This document shows positions 48,801 through 60,533 of a stretch of DNA of 64,000 bases, one piece after another. The position numbers and the translations under genes are program-made. This DNA comes from Lepidodermella squamata. Its lineage: Eukaryota > Gastrotricha. The stretch lies in NCBI GenBank assembly GCA_047495785.1, contig JBLDXI010000009.1, positions 2,480,001 to 2,544,000 on the forward strand, given 5' to 3'. Positions within the stretch are counted from its first letter, which is position 1; the number at the start of each line of letters is the position of its first letter. Under the pieces are notes generated by a model that saw nothing but the letters and a program-made list of their open reading frames with translations, searched no databases and was not told the origin of the DNA.

Positions 48801-51800
48801 GTACTCAGCCAGTGAGTTTAAATAGTGAAGATTCTCCCCAATTCCAATCGCGCTTCTCGGGTAAGAGTCGCGATCACCCATAACAATTTCAATGGATTTG
48901 GCCTGTGAAAGACCTGCCAGTCCGAATGTGAACTCCGGGCGCATAAGTTTCGTGAAGTTGAGATGCCAAAGCCCGAGCACACTTTTCGGCTTCTAAGCAT
49001 GGGAAATTTTCAAATTATTTAAAACTTTTCAAATTTGCCACCAAATATTTTAGAAATGAATACAAAGCACATAAATCTTGGATTTAAAGCATTTCTCGAT
49101 TTCTTTATTAATTTTTAATCTAAAATTTGAATTCACAAGTAAGTATTTTGCCTATTTTGCCTATTTTGCCCTCAGCATCTCCGAAATTCTGAGCTTTGAC
49201 GCAAAGATGAATCATAAATCATGCTCTTGCTCTTACCAAGAACTTAATTTTCAAAGTGAATTTGAACTTACATCACAGTTTTGCCCTGTCCAGCCTGGAT
49301 TACAGAGGCACCGATAGTTATCAGGACCATCAGGTTCGCACAAACCCATTTCGCAAGGGCTGTACTTCTCGCAGTCATACGACTCTATCACCGAACAAAT
49401 CCTACCAGGGTAAGATGGCTTACAAACACATCGACCTTCTTCAACGTAAGCAGTATTTTCAGTGATACACGATGGTGTAATAGGCGCATCGATATCCGGG
49501 CAATAACCCTTATTCTTGCAAACGCATTGAAGGCGGCTGATTTCTTCAGGGGACAATGCCACTCCATAGATCATCAAACAGCTCATAGCATAATTGACTG
49601 GCAATTGAATACGGCTTAGTTTCCAGACTCCATTTCCAGATGTCGAGTTCGACTCCTGGGCAGCTTGCGCTTTCTCTAATACCGAGCCGAATTCCGAAAT
49701 TAGTTTCAACACGATCGCTTCATTGTCCATTTCTACTGTAAAGGAAACGAAATTCCAGTCACTAGATCCCAAATAATTCGTTTCTACATAAATTGGTCGG
49801 TTAGATTGTCGAGTTGTTTGAACGATAATGTAGTGATCAATAACTTCCACGCTGACTTGCACAGCAGGGCTGGAAATCGAAAACAAGTTCACATTGCGTA
49901 GGAGTGGAGTTGAATGACTTGATCGATATATGTAGAAAGCGATGGTCATATTCATTAAAAGTGGCAGGGGGTCTTCAGTGAAGTGATCTGCGATGTGATC
50001 ATTGAAACGTTTTTGATTGTAGACAAACTCTGCATTGTTAAATGGGCCAGTCATGAATTTTACATCGTGACGTTTCCGCCCAGCTTTCTTCTGAAATGTT
50101 TTGTAACCTTTGATCACATTTGTTTCGCCAGCCGTATCCAGCGGGAAGTAAGCCATTAAGGCATTCGTGGAGCTACAACAGGTCGGGTCGGTCTGTATAG
50201 ATGACAAATTTGCAGCTTAGCACAGGCCCGATCGGCTATAGGCAAGCGGCACTCGCATGAGGAACCTCTAGCGCATTCCACTCGAATTGGTTCGACTGTC
50301 TTTTCTAAATCATCAGCTTTCGGGCAATAGCCTCTGTTCTTGCAAATGCAATGGAATAAACCGATCTGGCTGGGCGCTAGAGCAGCTTTGTAAATCAGAA
50401 GACAGCTCATAGCGCTAAGCTGTGGCAACTTTATGGGGTCCAACGTCCAAGTTGTGGTTTCGGGAGCGGGTGGAAAAGCTAATACTTCAAAATTCTTCGT
50501 AGCAATTACGGAACCAAATTCGGAAATCAAGTTAATGACAATCGATTTTCCAATCAGGACCGATACAGCGAAAAAGTTCCATTGACTTTCAACCATTTCG
50601 CGTTGAGATTCGACGGTCAAGCTCGACGAAGAACCGTTTGAAAATCTCGTAACGATGCTCGCAGTTAACTTGTTCCCTCGCGATTCGATAAGAATTCGGC
50701 AGAACGGACCTCGAAAGCTCAATACTGTATGTTTCCACGATTCTCTACTCGAACAGTTTCGATACAAATAGAAAGAAATCGTCATATTGATTATTGGTGG
50801 CAGGAATCCATTATCGAAGTATTCATGCAAGTGTTGGGAAGATGTTTGCTGTTTATAGACGAATCGTTCATATCCAAATGGATCGAAGTGATTCTCCAAG
50901 TTGACTTCGCTAGATCCAGTTTTTCGTACAATAGTACCGGGCCATTCAACTGTATTGGCCTCGTCCAATGCCTCAAGTGGTAGATACGCTATTAATTCAG
51001 TAACCTTAGGTCCAAAGAATTGTCGCGTGAGTTTCCTTCTCTTGCACAATGGATCAATTTTCTTAGCGCAAATTCGTCCCGTGTAACCCGGCCGGCATTC
51101 GCAGTCATGGGACATCAGGGCATTTTGGGAATGACATGCTAGCGGGATGCTCGTGGCCTCTGCTGCTTCGGGGCAGTTTCCGCCAGCTTTGCAAACGCAA
51201 TGTAGCTGAGCGATCTGCTCTAATGTCAGCTGGGCCTTGAAAAGCATAATGCAACTCAGAGCATCGCCAAGTGGAAGGCGAATAGGGCTTAACTTCCAGA
51301 TTCCCGATTGCAAATATTCGTTCTGCCAATCTAAACTAGCACTGCCCATCACCAATCCTCTTTCCGATACGAATTCCAAAGTGGTCGAAGCATGCCTTAT
51401 AGCGAAGAAATTCCAATCGCCATCTTCCATCTCGGTTGGATAATGCAGCGTCGTGTTTGATATTACACTCACAAACCTTGCTAGAATCGTGTTGCCCGTT
51501 TGTTCCACACTGATCGAATAAGCAGGTCCGATGAATTCGAACAGGACCCTGTGGTATTTAATATCGATCGAGGAGCAGTTCTGAAATAGGTAGAACGCGA
51601 TAGTCAATCCCGAAAGCGAGGTGATAATTCCGTCTGTAATGTGCTCAGGAATAGAGTCTTGAGCAGTGTTTTGCCGGAACACAAGTCTCGTATCGCCAAA
51701 AGCACTAACCATCTTCTCAAGATTCACTTCAGCAGGTACCTTCGCGCTAGCCAACATCTGATCTCCTGAAATCACGTTCAATTGTTCCGATGCATCTAGC

Positions 51801-54800
51801 GGAAAATAACCGATCAAGTCGTCAGCTTTAGGACTGATAACATGACGGCTTAATCGTCGTCGTTTACACTCCACTGAAGAGGATTTCATGCAAATCCTGC
51901 CGTAGTAGCCAGCTTTACAAATGCATTGCGCTGGGAGTGACTTTTCGGTGTTGTTTTGATCGCAACTCAGCGGAATTGAATCTTGAGGGGTGGGTGTAGC
52001 TTGAGGGCAATTACCGCGGTTTTTGCAGACGCAATGTAACGTACCAATCTCTTTAGGGGTCAAAGGAGCGTGGAAAACGATCAGGCAACTTAAGGAATCG
52101 TCTTTGGGGAGTTTGATTGGTCTCATTATCCAATCCCCTTTTACCGGTCGTCTTAAACGAAAATGTCTGGCTAGCAATAATCTCGCCTGTTTCCGAGAAA
52201 AGCCCCAGCCCCATGACTTTATCGGTAATGAAAACTGATGCAGCAATAAAATTCCAGTCGCCGTCAATAACATCAAACTGCGACTCGACATCAACGCTTG
52301 ATCTCTTATTCGGCGTGACAATAATCAATCGTGGTTTGGTGCCAACTGTTGTTACAACAACTTCAAAACCTTGCAGATCGAACCTAACAATTTCCCGTTC
52401 GAAGAGAACCTCGGAACTGGAGCAAGACCTGAAGTAATAGAACGATATTGTAAGCGCCATATTTAGCGGCATGGTACTGGTCGAAATATGCTCAGGTATT
52501 GAGGCCGTAAGACTTGTCTGTGAAAAAACTTCAGTGATAGAGCCGAAAGGTCCCGTGGTAGATGTTGTCTGCAGAAACTCAGAGCCGGGTCGCTTCACAA
52601 AAGTCCGAGCGCCCCTTACGCCGTTTTCAATCTTTTTCGAGTCCAACGGTAAGAAGGCCATCAAACTGTCTACGCGGGGACCGAAATAAGGCCAATTCAG
52701 TGATCTGAATTCGCAAGTTATGAGCGGCGGCTTTGAACAGATCCTACCGCTGTATCCATCCTTACATTCGCATCCTGCATCTGACGACATGGCCGTACCC
52801 ACCTCGGCGCATTTTAGAGCTGCTTTTGCCTCGTCACTTGCTTCGGGGCAGTTTCCTTTAGTTTTACAGACGCAATGAAGCTTCCCGACTTGATCTTTGG
52901 ATAAAACCGAGCTGAACACCGATAAGCAACTCATGGCATCGCCAACTGAAAGCTTGATTGGCTTTAGTCTCCACTCGGTCCCAAGCCCCGAGGGCAATTG
53001 CAACGAGTCGAAAGCTTGGCTGCCCAAAGTATCGCCTCTTTCCGACAAAATATTTAGATACATTTTGTCCGAGGATTCTGAAACAGTAGCTGCAACGAAA
53101 TTCCAGTCATCGATAACAAGTTCATCTAAAGAGTCAACATAGTAATTCACTTCCCCAGTAGTAACGCTTAGGCGAATTTTGTTTCCTGCTACGGCAATCT
53201 TAACATTGTATGCAGGTCCTTCCATGCGAATGATGTCACGGTAAAATACGATATTATTCCGAGGGCAGCTGCGGTAGAGGTAGAAAGAAACCGTCAAATT
53301 CATCAGCGCAGGTAAAATCCCCTCGGATATGTGCTCAGGAATGAAGTATGCCTGGTGGATTTGGAGGAAAACTTTGGTTTCCTCGTTGAAAGGTCCCAAC
53401 ATAGGTGCAAGAAACCTCGATATGTCAACTTGGGAACTCATTTGCAGCGTCGGAGTGCCTCTAATCACGTTCGTTGGATCCCGCGGGTCTAACTGAAGAT
53501 GAGCTAGCATAGTTGCAACTTGAACACCGTAGAATGGTCGACTGAAAGTTCGCCTTTCGCATTTTGTATCCAATGATTTCGAACACGTTCTGCCACCGTA
53601 GCCTGGCTTACAAATGCACTCATCTGCAGAGTAGTTCAGGGTGTTTTCGGCATGGCATTCCAAAGGAACCTTCACATCCGGGCAAACGCCCTTATTTTTG
53701 CAGACGCAATGAAGCCAAGAGATTTGTGTCGGGGTCAACGCAGTTCGAAAAATCATAAGGCAGCTCAAACCATCATCTACGGGCAGCTGAATGGGTCGCA
53801 TAGTCCATTTATCGGCCATGCCGATTGCAGCAGCGTTCCTAACCTTGACTGCTCCGAAGTACATGCCGGTTTCTGACATAATATTCATCTCAATCTGATT
53901 CGTCACAGTTACAGTTACAGCGAAGAAGTTCCAGTCGCCATCTACAAGTTTGAATGGCGATTTTATGGAGTAGGATTTCGACTCCCAATCAAAATTGGCC
54001 GTAAGAAAATGTCTCTTTGAGGAGACGTGAAAAGCGAATAAAGGTGCATCGATTCGCATGAGCTCTCGTTCGACTGTCACTTCCTCAGATGTGCAATTTC
54101 GAAACAAATAAAACACCAGGGTCAAATTGGCGATATCTGGTAAATTGCCTTCCTGATGAAATTGAAGGACAGCACCTTCCTTTTGCACGAAAACCAGGTT
54201 GCTTTTGCCGAATGGGTCGACCTTAGTAGTGAGCTCGATCGTCCCATCAGCTATTTGTAGGGTTCCGTTGCCAAGGATAATATTTCCAACGCCATTCGTG
54301 TCAAATGGAATATAGGCGACCAAACTGTCAGACCCCGGAGCATTAGTTTCTCTAAGGTAGATCCGCCGTTGTTTGCACTCCTTAGTTGTGATTTTCGCAC
54401 AAACCCTGCCGGCAAATGGCCACTGACATTTACAACCTGTGGTTGTAGCTGTCCCACTGTTGTAGCATTGCAAAGCGATTGGCTTTGGATCGCCATTTAA
54501 AGGATCTGCCGACGGGCATATACCATTATAGCGGCACACACAGTGTAATGTTGCTATTTCTTCCTTCGATAGTGCTGCTTGGTATACCAGAAGGCAGCTT
54601 AACGCATCTCCAACAGGTAAGCGAATCGGTTTAAGAGTCCAATTCGATAATTGCTTATTCGGAATGTTTAAATCAAAATCCGCTCTGCTCGAAATCTGGC
54701 CTGTTTCCGTAACCAACTGCACTGTCGCTCGTCTGCCTGAAATGCTCACCGTTGCAGCCACGAAATTCCAGTCGTCATCTTCCAGTTTATCACTCGATTT

Positions 54801-56827
54801 CGCCTCGTGAGTACCGCCATTTTTCAGATCAACTAAGAATTTTATTGCATCCGGTGTCTTGACAAGACGAAATGTCACGAAATTCCCATCGAATTGAATG
54901 ATCTCTTGCCAGAGCAGCTCTTCAGCTCCGCATTTGCGAAACCAATAAAAAGCGATTGTGAAATCTATTATGTTTGGCAGCTGTTCGTTAGTCGTGTGCT
55001 CAGGAAAAAAGTCAGTGTGGTGCATTCGGTGGAATACGTAAGACGGAAAATTGAATGGACCATACATTCGCGTGATCGTTGAGCCGCGTTGGCTCTTCAA
55101 AACAGGTGACCCATTTACGATGTTTGTGTCCTTATCAGAATCCAGTGGGAAGAAAGCAAGCAAACTTTCAGAACGTTTACTGAAAAATCCTCTCGGCACA
55201 GACTTCTTACCCCAGGTTTTGCAAGCAAATCGCATTGAGGCTATTTCTTGACTTGTTAGGATTGCTGAGTGAAATGTCAAACATGCCATCGTAACATCAG
55301 AAGTCGAGCTCAGCAATGAGATTTTGTTTGTAGGAAATTTGAGATTCTTAAATTTGCCAATAAATCCCTCGACAAATTTCATGTCGGACTCATAATACAT
55401 TGTGAGCCCAATTTTAGGTTCGTACGTGAGAGCAATAAAAGTCCATGGTGCCTCTCTATCACTGAGATAGCAGTCATCATCATAGCATATAGTTAAATTT
55501 TTGTCTCTGATGCGCAGATTTAAAGGACCCCATCGGAAAATTCTAATTGTTAGCAAATTCTGTCTCCTGTGAGCATACATCGTGATTGTGAAGCCATCAT
55601 TTTCAGGCGATTCGATTTCGTGAGTATTCGCTAGGAAATCAGAATCATCCATAGATTTACCTAGATAACATGAATCGGACCAATCGAGTCGGTTGATCGG
55701 GCCACTGGTCTTGGGCTTGTAACAGACTGACACAAAATCAAGGGATTCACCGCGACTCCATTCGAAAAGAGCCGGTATCAAGTGATTATCTCGCTCTACG
55801 ACAAGCGGCCAAAATCCACGTAGATCCGGCATTCGCGGCACCATTCGAGCCTTGTATTGATCATATTTACACTCGACGTAGTCCCGGCACAGGCAAGGAA
55901 TTCTGCCGATTTCTCCACGCCCTACCAAACCGTCGAATACGGCGATGCAAGCAATTTTCTCTTCTACAAATAAATGAAAATTGTTACAAACTTGAATCAG
56001 AGCAAACAAAAAACTTACGCGGATTCAGGTTACCGAAAACTATGCGGTCGATACCATCATACTTCCTACGGCTGAAATTAAAGAAAGAATGTCTGAAAGT
56101 AGCTGATTAGCAAATGCATCAAAAAATAATTGGCTGATAACTAGATTGTCTTGTTATGATTACTATGTCGCGAATAATAAGATAGGAATGAAACCCCTGT
56201 CGTATGGACTTATCATCAAATTAGCCTATACCTAAATCATAAATTTTACATTTCGCAATAAAATGCTGATCGTACAACACGTTTCACCTACAAGGTTCTA
56301 AATCGCTTGTGATAAACCAAACCAGAGGCAGTGAAAGTTAATGCTGACTCTACCGCGTCACGGCTGAGACGATCAGCGAAAAACATCCATTTATCCAGAT
56401 CGGACGCATCTATCTCGTAGGTGTAATTCGCGCCACCGGTTACTTCCATCAAATTAGGCTGCCATGGGTAATTGTTAAACTTAATCCTATAAATTTGATT
56501 CGCGGGGTATCTTGGTTGGTCGGTAGAACTGCGGTAAAGGAAGTACGCTATAGTAATGTTGTAAACAGTTTTCGGAAAAATCAGTTCAAGGATGCCTTCG
56601 GGTCTGAGATTTGATGTCATCCTTTCGAAGCTACCAAGACCAAACGGCCCGGGATTTTGGCTCAGATGATAATCGTCATAGATCTTCACCTTGATACCGC
56701 CTGGGTAAGGTTTCAGTGAACTCATTCCGTAATCTCTGTTCAACGGCCACATGCCGACAAGGTTCAGCTCGGCTTCGACGCCGCCTACAAGGACAAGGAG
56801 TGTTAATAAAATTATCATTGCGCTCAA
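45861..56827 (-). CDS. giant secreted LamG/EGF repeat protein
   Basis: Exon 1 (56827–56292) gives a signal peptide and a first LamG-like half. Exons 56071–56019 and 55963 onward continue through 49272, and 48998 to 45861 completes the gene. About a dozen modules recur: a LamG/concanavalin-like domain (LIAYLPLD, F.I.FY..R, W..F.A..V, W.L.PI.LP..DA.SCL..), then a Cys knot (LHCVCKN.G.CP) and an EGF-like unit (CECRPGYTGRICAK). The last EGF before the final modules is complete (CRCLCNPGWTGQNC type). The C-terminus is a hydrophobic tail, a membrane or GPI anchor. It is probably a surface or matrix adhesion protein. Frame breaks occur near 52.14, 50.17, 48.80 and 46.58 kb. It could also be two adjacent genes. 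Confidence 0.7.
47064..47149. mobile_element. 86-base hairpin inside the LamG gene
   Basis: ATATACGGAAG...GGGTATATGGGTTTATAATCGCC folds onto AGGCGATTTTAAACCCATATAACC...CTTCCGTATAT. The arms differ at few positions and meet at a 1–3 base tip. Confidence 0.7.
47154..48103. mobile_element. 950-base element with 24-base inverted ends
   Basis: GTTATCCGGGTCGTATCGTA (47154–) and its mirror ending at 48103 match at 23 of 24 bases. The inside has no transposase but holds a minisatellite, an AATAAA on the plus strand (about 47874) and a small hairpin of ATTTTTTGATAT. It cuts the LamG gene between two of its coding blocks, so it lies in or creates an intron. No target duplication is obvious. Confidence 0.7.
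47668..47820. repeat. ~35-base minisatellite in the element
   Basis: Units of the form GGACGAATTCTGCTCTTTCGTCGCGAATTCC recur five to six times with drift (GGACGAGTTCTGCCCGATTTTGCG in later copies). Confidence 0.7.
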
Positions 56828-57204
56828 ATTCGCTAGCGTTCATCCCATGGAGAACAGAATACTTATGTTCTCTATGCGTTCGTCGATTTTTTTAATTTTA
56901 ATTTCTTGAATTTCAAAATTTAAGATAGATCTTTTAAATTTGACGAAATGACATCTATGTGCAAAATACTTCCAGGGCCTTTATTTCAGCAAATACGCGT
57001 AAAAAGCTTGTCAGCTTGTTTCTCGCCGCTCAATTGTGACAAGATTATTAATACCGTGACAGCTCTTATTTGACAAAACCACATTCTTCGGATCTAATAT
57101 CTCATAACAAATTAGAAACAAGTTATAAAAACTTCAAATTTTCTGGGGATTACTTAAAAGTTCACGATTACCGATGCCGCTCTAAAAAACATCGGATTTT
57201 TCGG

Positions 57205-57475
57205 TGCGTTGCCAGGTACATGCTATGGTAGTTGCCGCCAGATGTGACTGATGTTTTAGATCTGGACTGCCCGCAATTCCGGCTGTATACCCGGCTCACG
57301 ATGGAAAGGGGCAGAATGCGGTGTGTGCGCGACTTTTTTCCATTTTCGTGATCAATCTTTGCCGTTTGTGTAGATCTTAGTAGATCGAAAAGCTCAGCAA
57401 TATCGCGAAGAATGGTGGCTTCAAGCTTCAATTGCTTATTTGTTCCTCACAGTCAACAGTTAGCGTATATTGTAG
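57205..57475 (-). pseudogene. 5' fragment copy of PPxY gene 4
   Basis: The sequence matches 43963–44178 in order: GCCGCCAGATG, GACTGCCCG, ATGGAAAGGGGC.GAATGC.GTG, CGTGACTTTTTTC, TTTGCCGTTTG.GTAGATC, AAAAGCTCA, AAGAATGGTG.CTTCAA, and GCAGTTAGCGTAT.TTGTAG. It covers the gene's first codons and promoter only, with breaks, so it is a dead copy. Confidence 0.7.
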
Positions 57476-58113
57476 CCGTTTTCCGTGGCACTACGGTAAT
57501 AAGTGACTACGGATAAAAAGAAATCAACAAAATATGTACGAAATGCCTTAAAATGAAGTTATCAAACTATTTCAATTAAAGACGTGACGGTCTCGTCGGG
57601 GATAAACGCCAAAACCTTACCGAAATGGCAGGGGCAGTTTGAGGTAAAATCTCACGGATAAGTCAGGGAGCTCTGTTAACTGTGGCACTCGGGGGGCTTG
57701 AAATCTATCAGGGGTATGGAACTGAGGGCGCTCTATTCGACTGTCATGGTTAGAACCCGGAGGAAAGGTTCCCTGTTATTGAAAAATGGCCGCAAAGCAC
57801 CCCTGAGAATACCGTACTTTTTCAGCCGTAGAGCCAAATTGGCGTTTTTGACGTGTCATAACTGCTAAACAGTCATAACAGTGGCGGGTTCAAATGGTTT
57901 CACCTGACATCCTGCCCTTTTCGATGCTTACCTTGATCCTGATAGGTATTCATTTCATATATCCCCAAGGAGGAGATCGTTAATCGCATTATACTTTGTG
58001 AAGTATAGTGGGTGGCATAATTCATTGGGGGATGTTTGATTTAATAAACAACTCAGTAATGGTGGTTCAATTCGCTGCGGCCGCTCACTGCATTTTTTTT
58101 GTTTTTTTCCTGC

Positions 58114-58186
58114 TTCTACGGTAGAATTTAGCTCTACGGAAAAACTTCGGAAAAACTACGGCAATTTCTACGGTAGAACTACGGAA
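58114..58186. repeat. CTACGG hexamer cluster
   Basis: CTACGG followed by A, T or C occurs five times plus one variant (CTTCGG) in about 70 bases. More single copies lie at 57490–57510. Confidence 0.55.
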
Positions 58187-58206
58187 AAAATTCCCTAAGT
58201 GCAGTT

Positions 58207-58510
58207 ATCGATTTACCATTGCGGCTGGTTGATTATTCACACCGGCTGAAAAATAATCGATTAGGATCTTCCCATGCAAATAACTTCAACACTGGGGTCA
58301 AAGGCATCGACCTAATCTATCTAATCTACGTGGCATAAGTTACATACCGCCTAGAGCGCCACGAGGCGGAGGGTTGTTAAATAAAATCTGGATATGCCAA
58401 CATGAACAATTTTATTGCATTTCATAACCTAACAGAGTTTACAGGATTCGGAACCAAAAACCAAAGCAACAAAACAGCTAAATAAATTACTGATTTTCGA
58501 AAAGAGTATA
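58207..58510. repeat. duplicated flank, copy B
   Basis: It matches 45574–45795 (see there). It lies just past the 3' end of PPxY gene 6. Confidence 0.5.
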
Positions 58511-58537
58511 TAATAGTGTGGTAATTCTACTCGAAAC

Positions 58538-59236
58538 TCACATCATCTTATTATCACAGCAGTTCTTTGGGCCAAAGCTTTGTTGGTTTGGTGGACCGTT
58601 TTGCATATTCATCCCATTCCGAAGTGGAGCAGTTTGCTCAGGTAGCATTTTCACGTCCTTCTGTTGCGCTGCAGAAGGAACTTGTGTTCCCGATGACACT
58701 GAACCATAATTTATCGGCTCTGATTGCCGATTCGACAGAACGATGGCACATACTGCGCAGATGACAAGCAATGCCCCCAAATAGCTGATAATAGACAAAA
58801 TAATGGCGCGTCGGTAACGAACACGCATCGGATACTCGTTGGCACTGCTGTTGATGATGGCCCTTTCCGGTGCCACTTTATCACTGTTTGGTTGTTTCCA
58901 TGCGAAGTAGACGGCTGGAATTGCTGTGAAAAGAAATCCAGTGAAGATGGACGCAGCCGACATGGCCCTAGCGCAGTTCTGCATGTTAGCAAAGGAACAT
59001 AACCATAGTGTATTTCCGCAGCATGAATTAGTATCATGACCAGGATCCGCGGTTAACCCGCCCAGGTCGATTTGCAAATTCGAGGCCTCGCCAGAGCCGT
59101 CAGAATTATTGCCTAAATTTCGCGAGGAGCTAGGCGAAGCTGAAGCCACTTCTTTGTAAGGTGGTGGTGGTTGTGAAGGATAGGGAGGTGGGGAACCAAG
59201 CTCTTCGGCCATTCTCATTTTTTCGCTAGCCAGCAT
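58538..59236 (-). CDS. PPxY two-membrane-segment protein 6
   Basis: A single exon encodes 232 residues. The head has PPPYPSQPPPPYKEV, two PPxY motifs. After NSCCGNTLWLCSFANMQNCARAMSAASIFTGFLF comes the signature TAIPAVYFAWKQPN, then a short loop, VRYRRAIIL and TM2 (ISYLGALLVICAVCAIVL). The tail is polar and ends NCCDNKMM, keeping only the final CC of the family's Cys-rich end, now encoded without an intron. Unlike proteins 2, 3 and 5 no splice site is needed. Its decayed twin lies 450 bases upstream. Confidence 0.74.
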   Translation of the reverse strand: MLASEKMRMAEELGSPPPYPSQPPPPYKEVASASPSSSRNLGNNSDGSGEASNLQIDLGGLTADPGHDTNSCCGNTLWLCSFANMQNCARAMSAASIFTGFLFTAIPAVYFAWKQPNSDKVAPERAIINSSANEYPMRVRYRRAIILSIISYLGALLVICAVCAIVLSNRQSEPINYGSVSSGTQVPSAAQQKDVKMLPEQTAPLRNGMNMQNGPPNQQSFGPKNCCDNKMM

Positions 59237-59681
59237 GTTTTCGGTAGACGCAAATTTGTTAGATCTAAGCCCAGACCTACAGCTGTATCCGTAATTTATT
59301 CTGGATGGGTCATTTGCCCATTTTAACGGATATTTATTATAGTTATTTACGTAGTAATATTGATTTTTTGATCAGTGCAATTGGTAGTTAATTTATTCAC
59401 GCCAGTTCAAAACTACATCGATCCGTCAACTAAAACTCCACCGTTCGATTACTTTCAGCTTTTTATTCCAATTTCCAGTCCATAAATTCTCAAGCCGCAC
59501 TCTTCTGGTTTTGCAGGATAAAAGGAACAGAATAGCGCAAATTGTTTGATACATTATGGCAAAATATTGAACAGTTTATGCCGAGGTTTCAGAGAGTAGG
59601 TAGCTGTCCCATGTTCGCCAGCGTTTCGTCGTAGCAATTCGTCAAGCCGAGACTGAAATGATTGTTGCTAGGCCGTTAGGT

Positions 59682-60011
59682 TCAATCATCATCATAATCT
59701 AAGGCGGAGCAGTTTACCCAAGCAGCGAAGACGAGCAATGCGGAAAAGGAAGACAAAGCCAGCGCTACTCGGGCACAGCTGTGCATATTTTCGAAGGGAC
59801 ACAGCCATAAGGAATTTTTGCGGCAGCAATTTCCACGCTCCACTTTGACGTCTCGCTGATGCCAAGTTTGACCACGGCTGCCAATACTGCTATTTCGATT
59901 CCGCGAGTTGAAAGCCGAAACTGAAGCCACTTTTATAATGTAATGTGGAGATGGTTGTGAGGGAAAATGAGGCAAAGTATTTAGCACTGTCGTTTTCTCA
60001 CCGGCCAACAT
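59682..60011 (-). pseudogene. truncated twin of PPxY gene 6
   Basis: The 109-codon frame aligns with protein 6 from the start: MLAGEK, PSQPSPHYIIKVASVSAFNSRN, GNCCRKNSLWLCPFENMHSCARVALALSSFSALLVFAAW. It then diverges and stops (CSALDYDDD) right where TM1 and the signature should be. PPxY has become SPHY. It lacks TM2 and the tail, so a tandem-duplicate pseudogene is the best reading, though a short one-helix protein could be made. Confidence 0.7.
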
Positions 60012-60533
60012 TTTATGGACTACGAAAATGCCTGATGTGCCTTATATTATTATTTGCCGGAAAGTGCAAAGTTAAAGTTTCAAACAGCTAGTTTAACGAC
60101 TCTCAGACTAAAACGTCTGGTATTGTAATATTGATCAAACGTCCACCAGGGTCTTGGCAGAATTGCCTGGAATAATTGATGAACATAGTCCAAAAATAGC
60201 TCAGCTGCGGCAACGCGCTAGTATATTACGGCGCATGTGGTCGAAACCGGGCTGTGCGGTATGTTTACCGAACCTTCCTATGCGATAGGTGCCTATAGAA
60301 TGGATAGCAACTGCTGTTACTTTCGGGCAGTGCATATTTATTTCAAGGTAAACTCATCATTCAGCTGCGTTTGAATTTGGCGAATTAATTACACCGCAAA
60401 CCGATTAGATTTGTTCCAAATTCAGCGAATTTCGAAAGAGAAAGGCTCTTTCAGTGTAACACTTTTACTGAATTGATGTTTTTCGGGACCTTTTAGGTTT
60501 CTTGAGCTTTCCAACCCTAAATTCAGGTTTTTA

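Larger units (their letters stand above)
56828..58537. other. spacer with gene debris
   Basis: It holds a pseudogene fragment (57205–57475), a CTACGG-rich stretch (58114–58186) and the second copy of a duplicated flank (58207–58510). No intact gene is seen. Confidence 0.55.

Noticed and set aside
52100-52160. Intron to explain the frame change in the LamG gene
   Set aside because: The only GT–AG pair there would delete the conserved W.MRPIKLP..DSL segment found in every other module.
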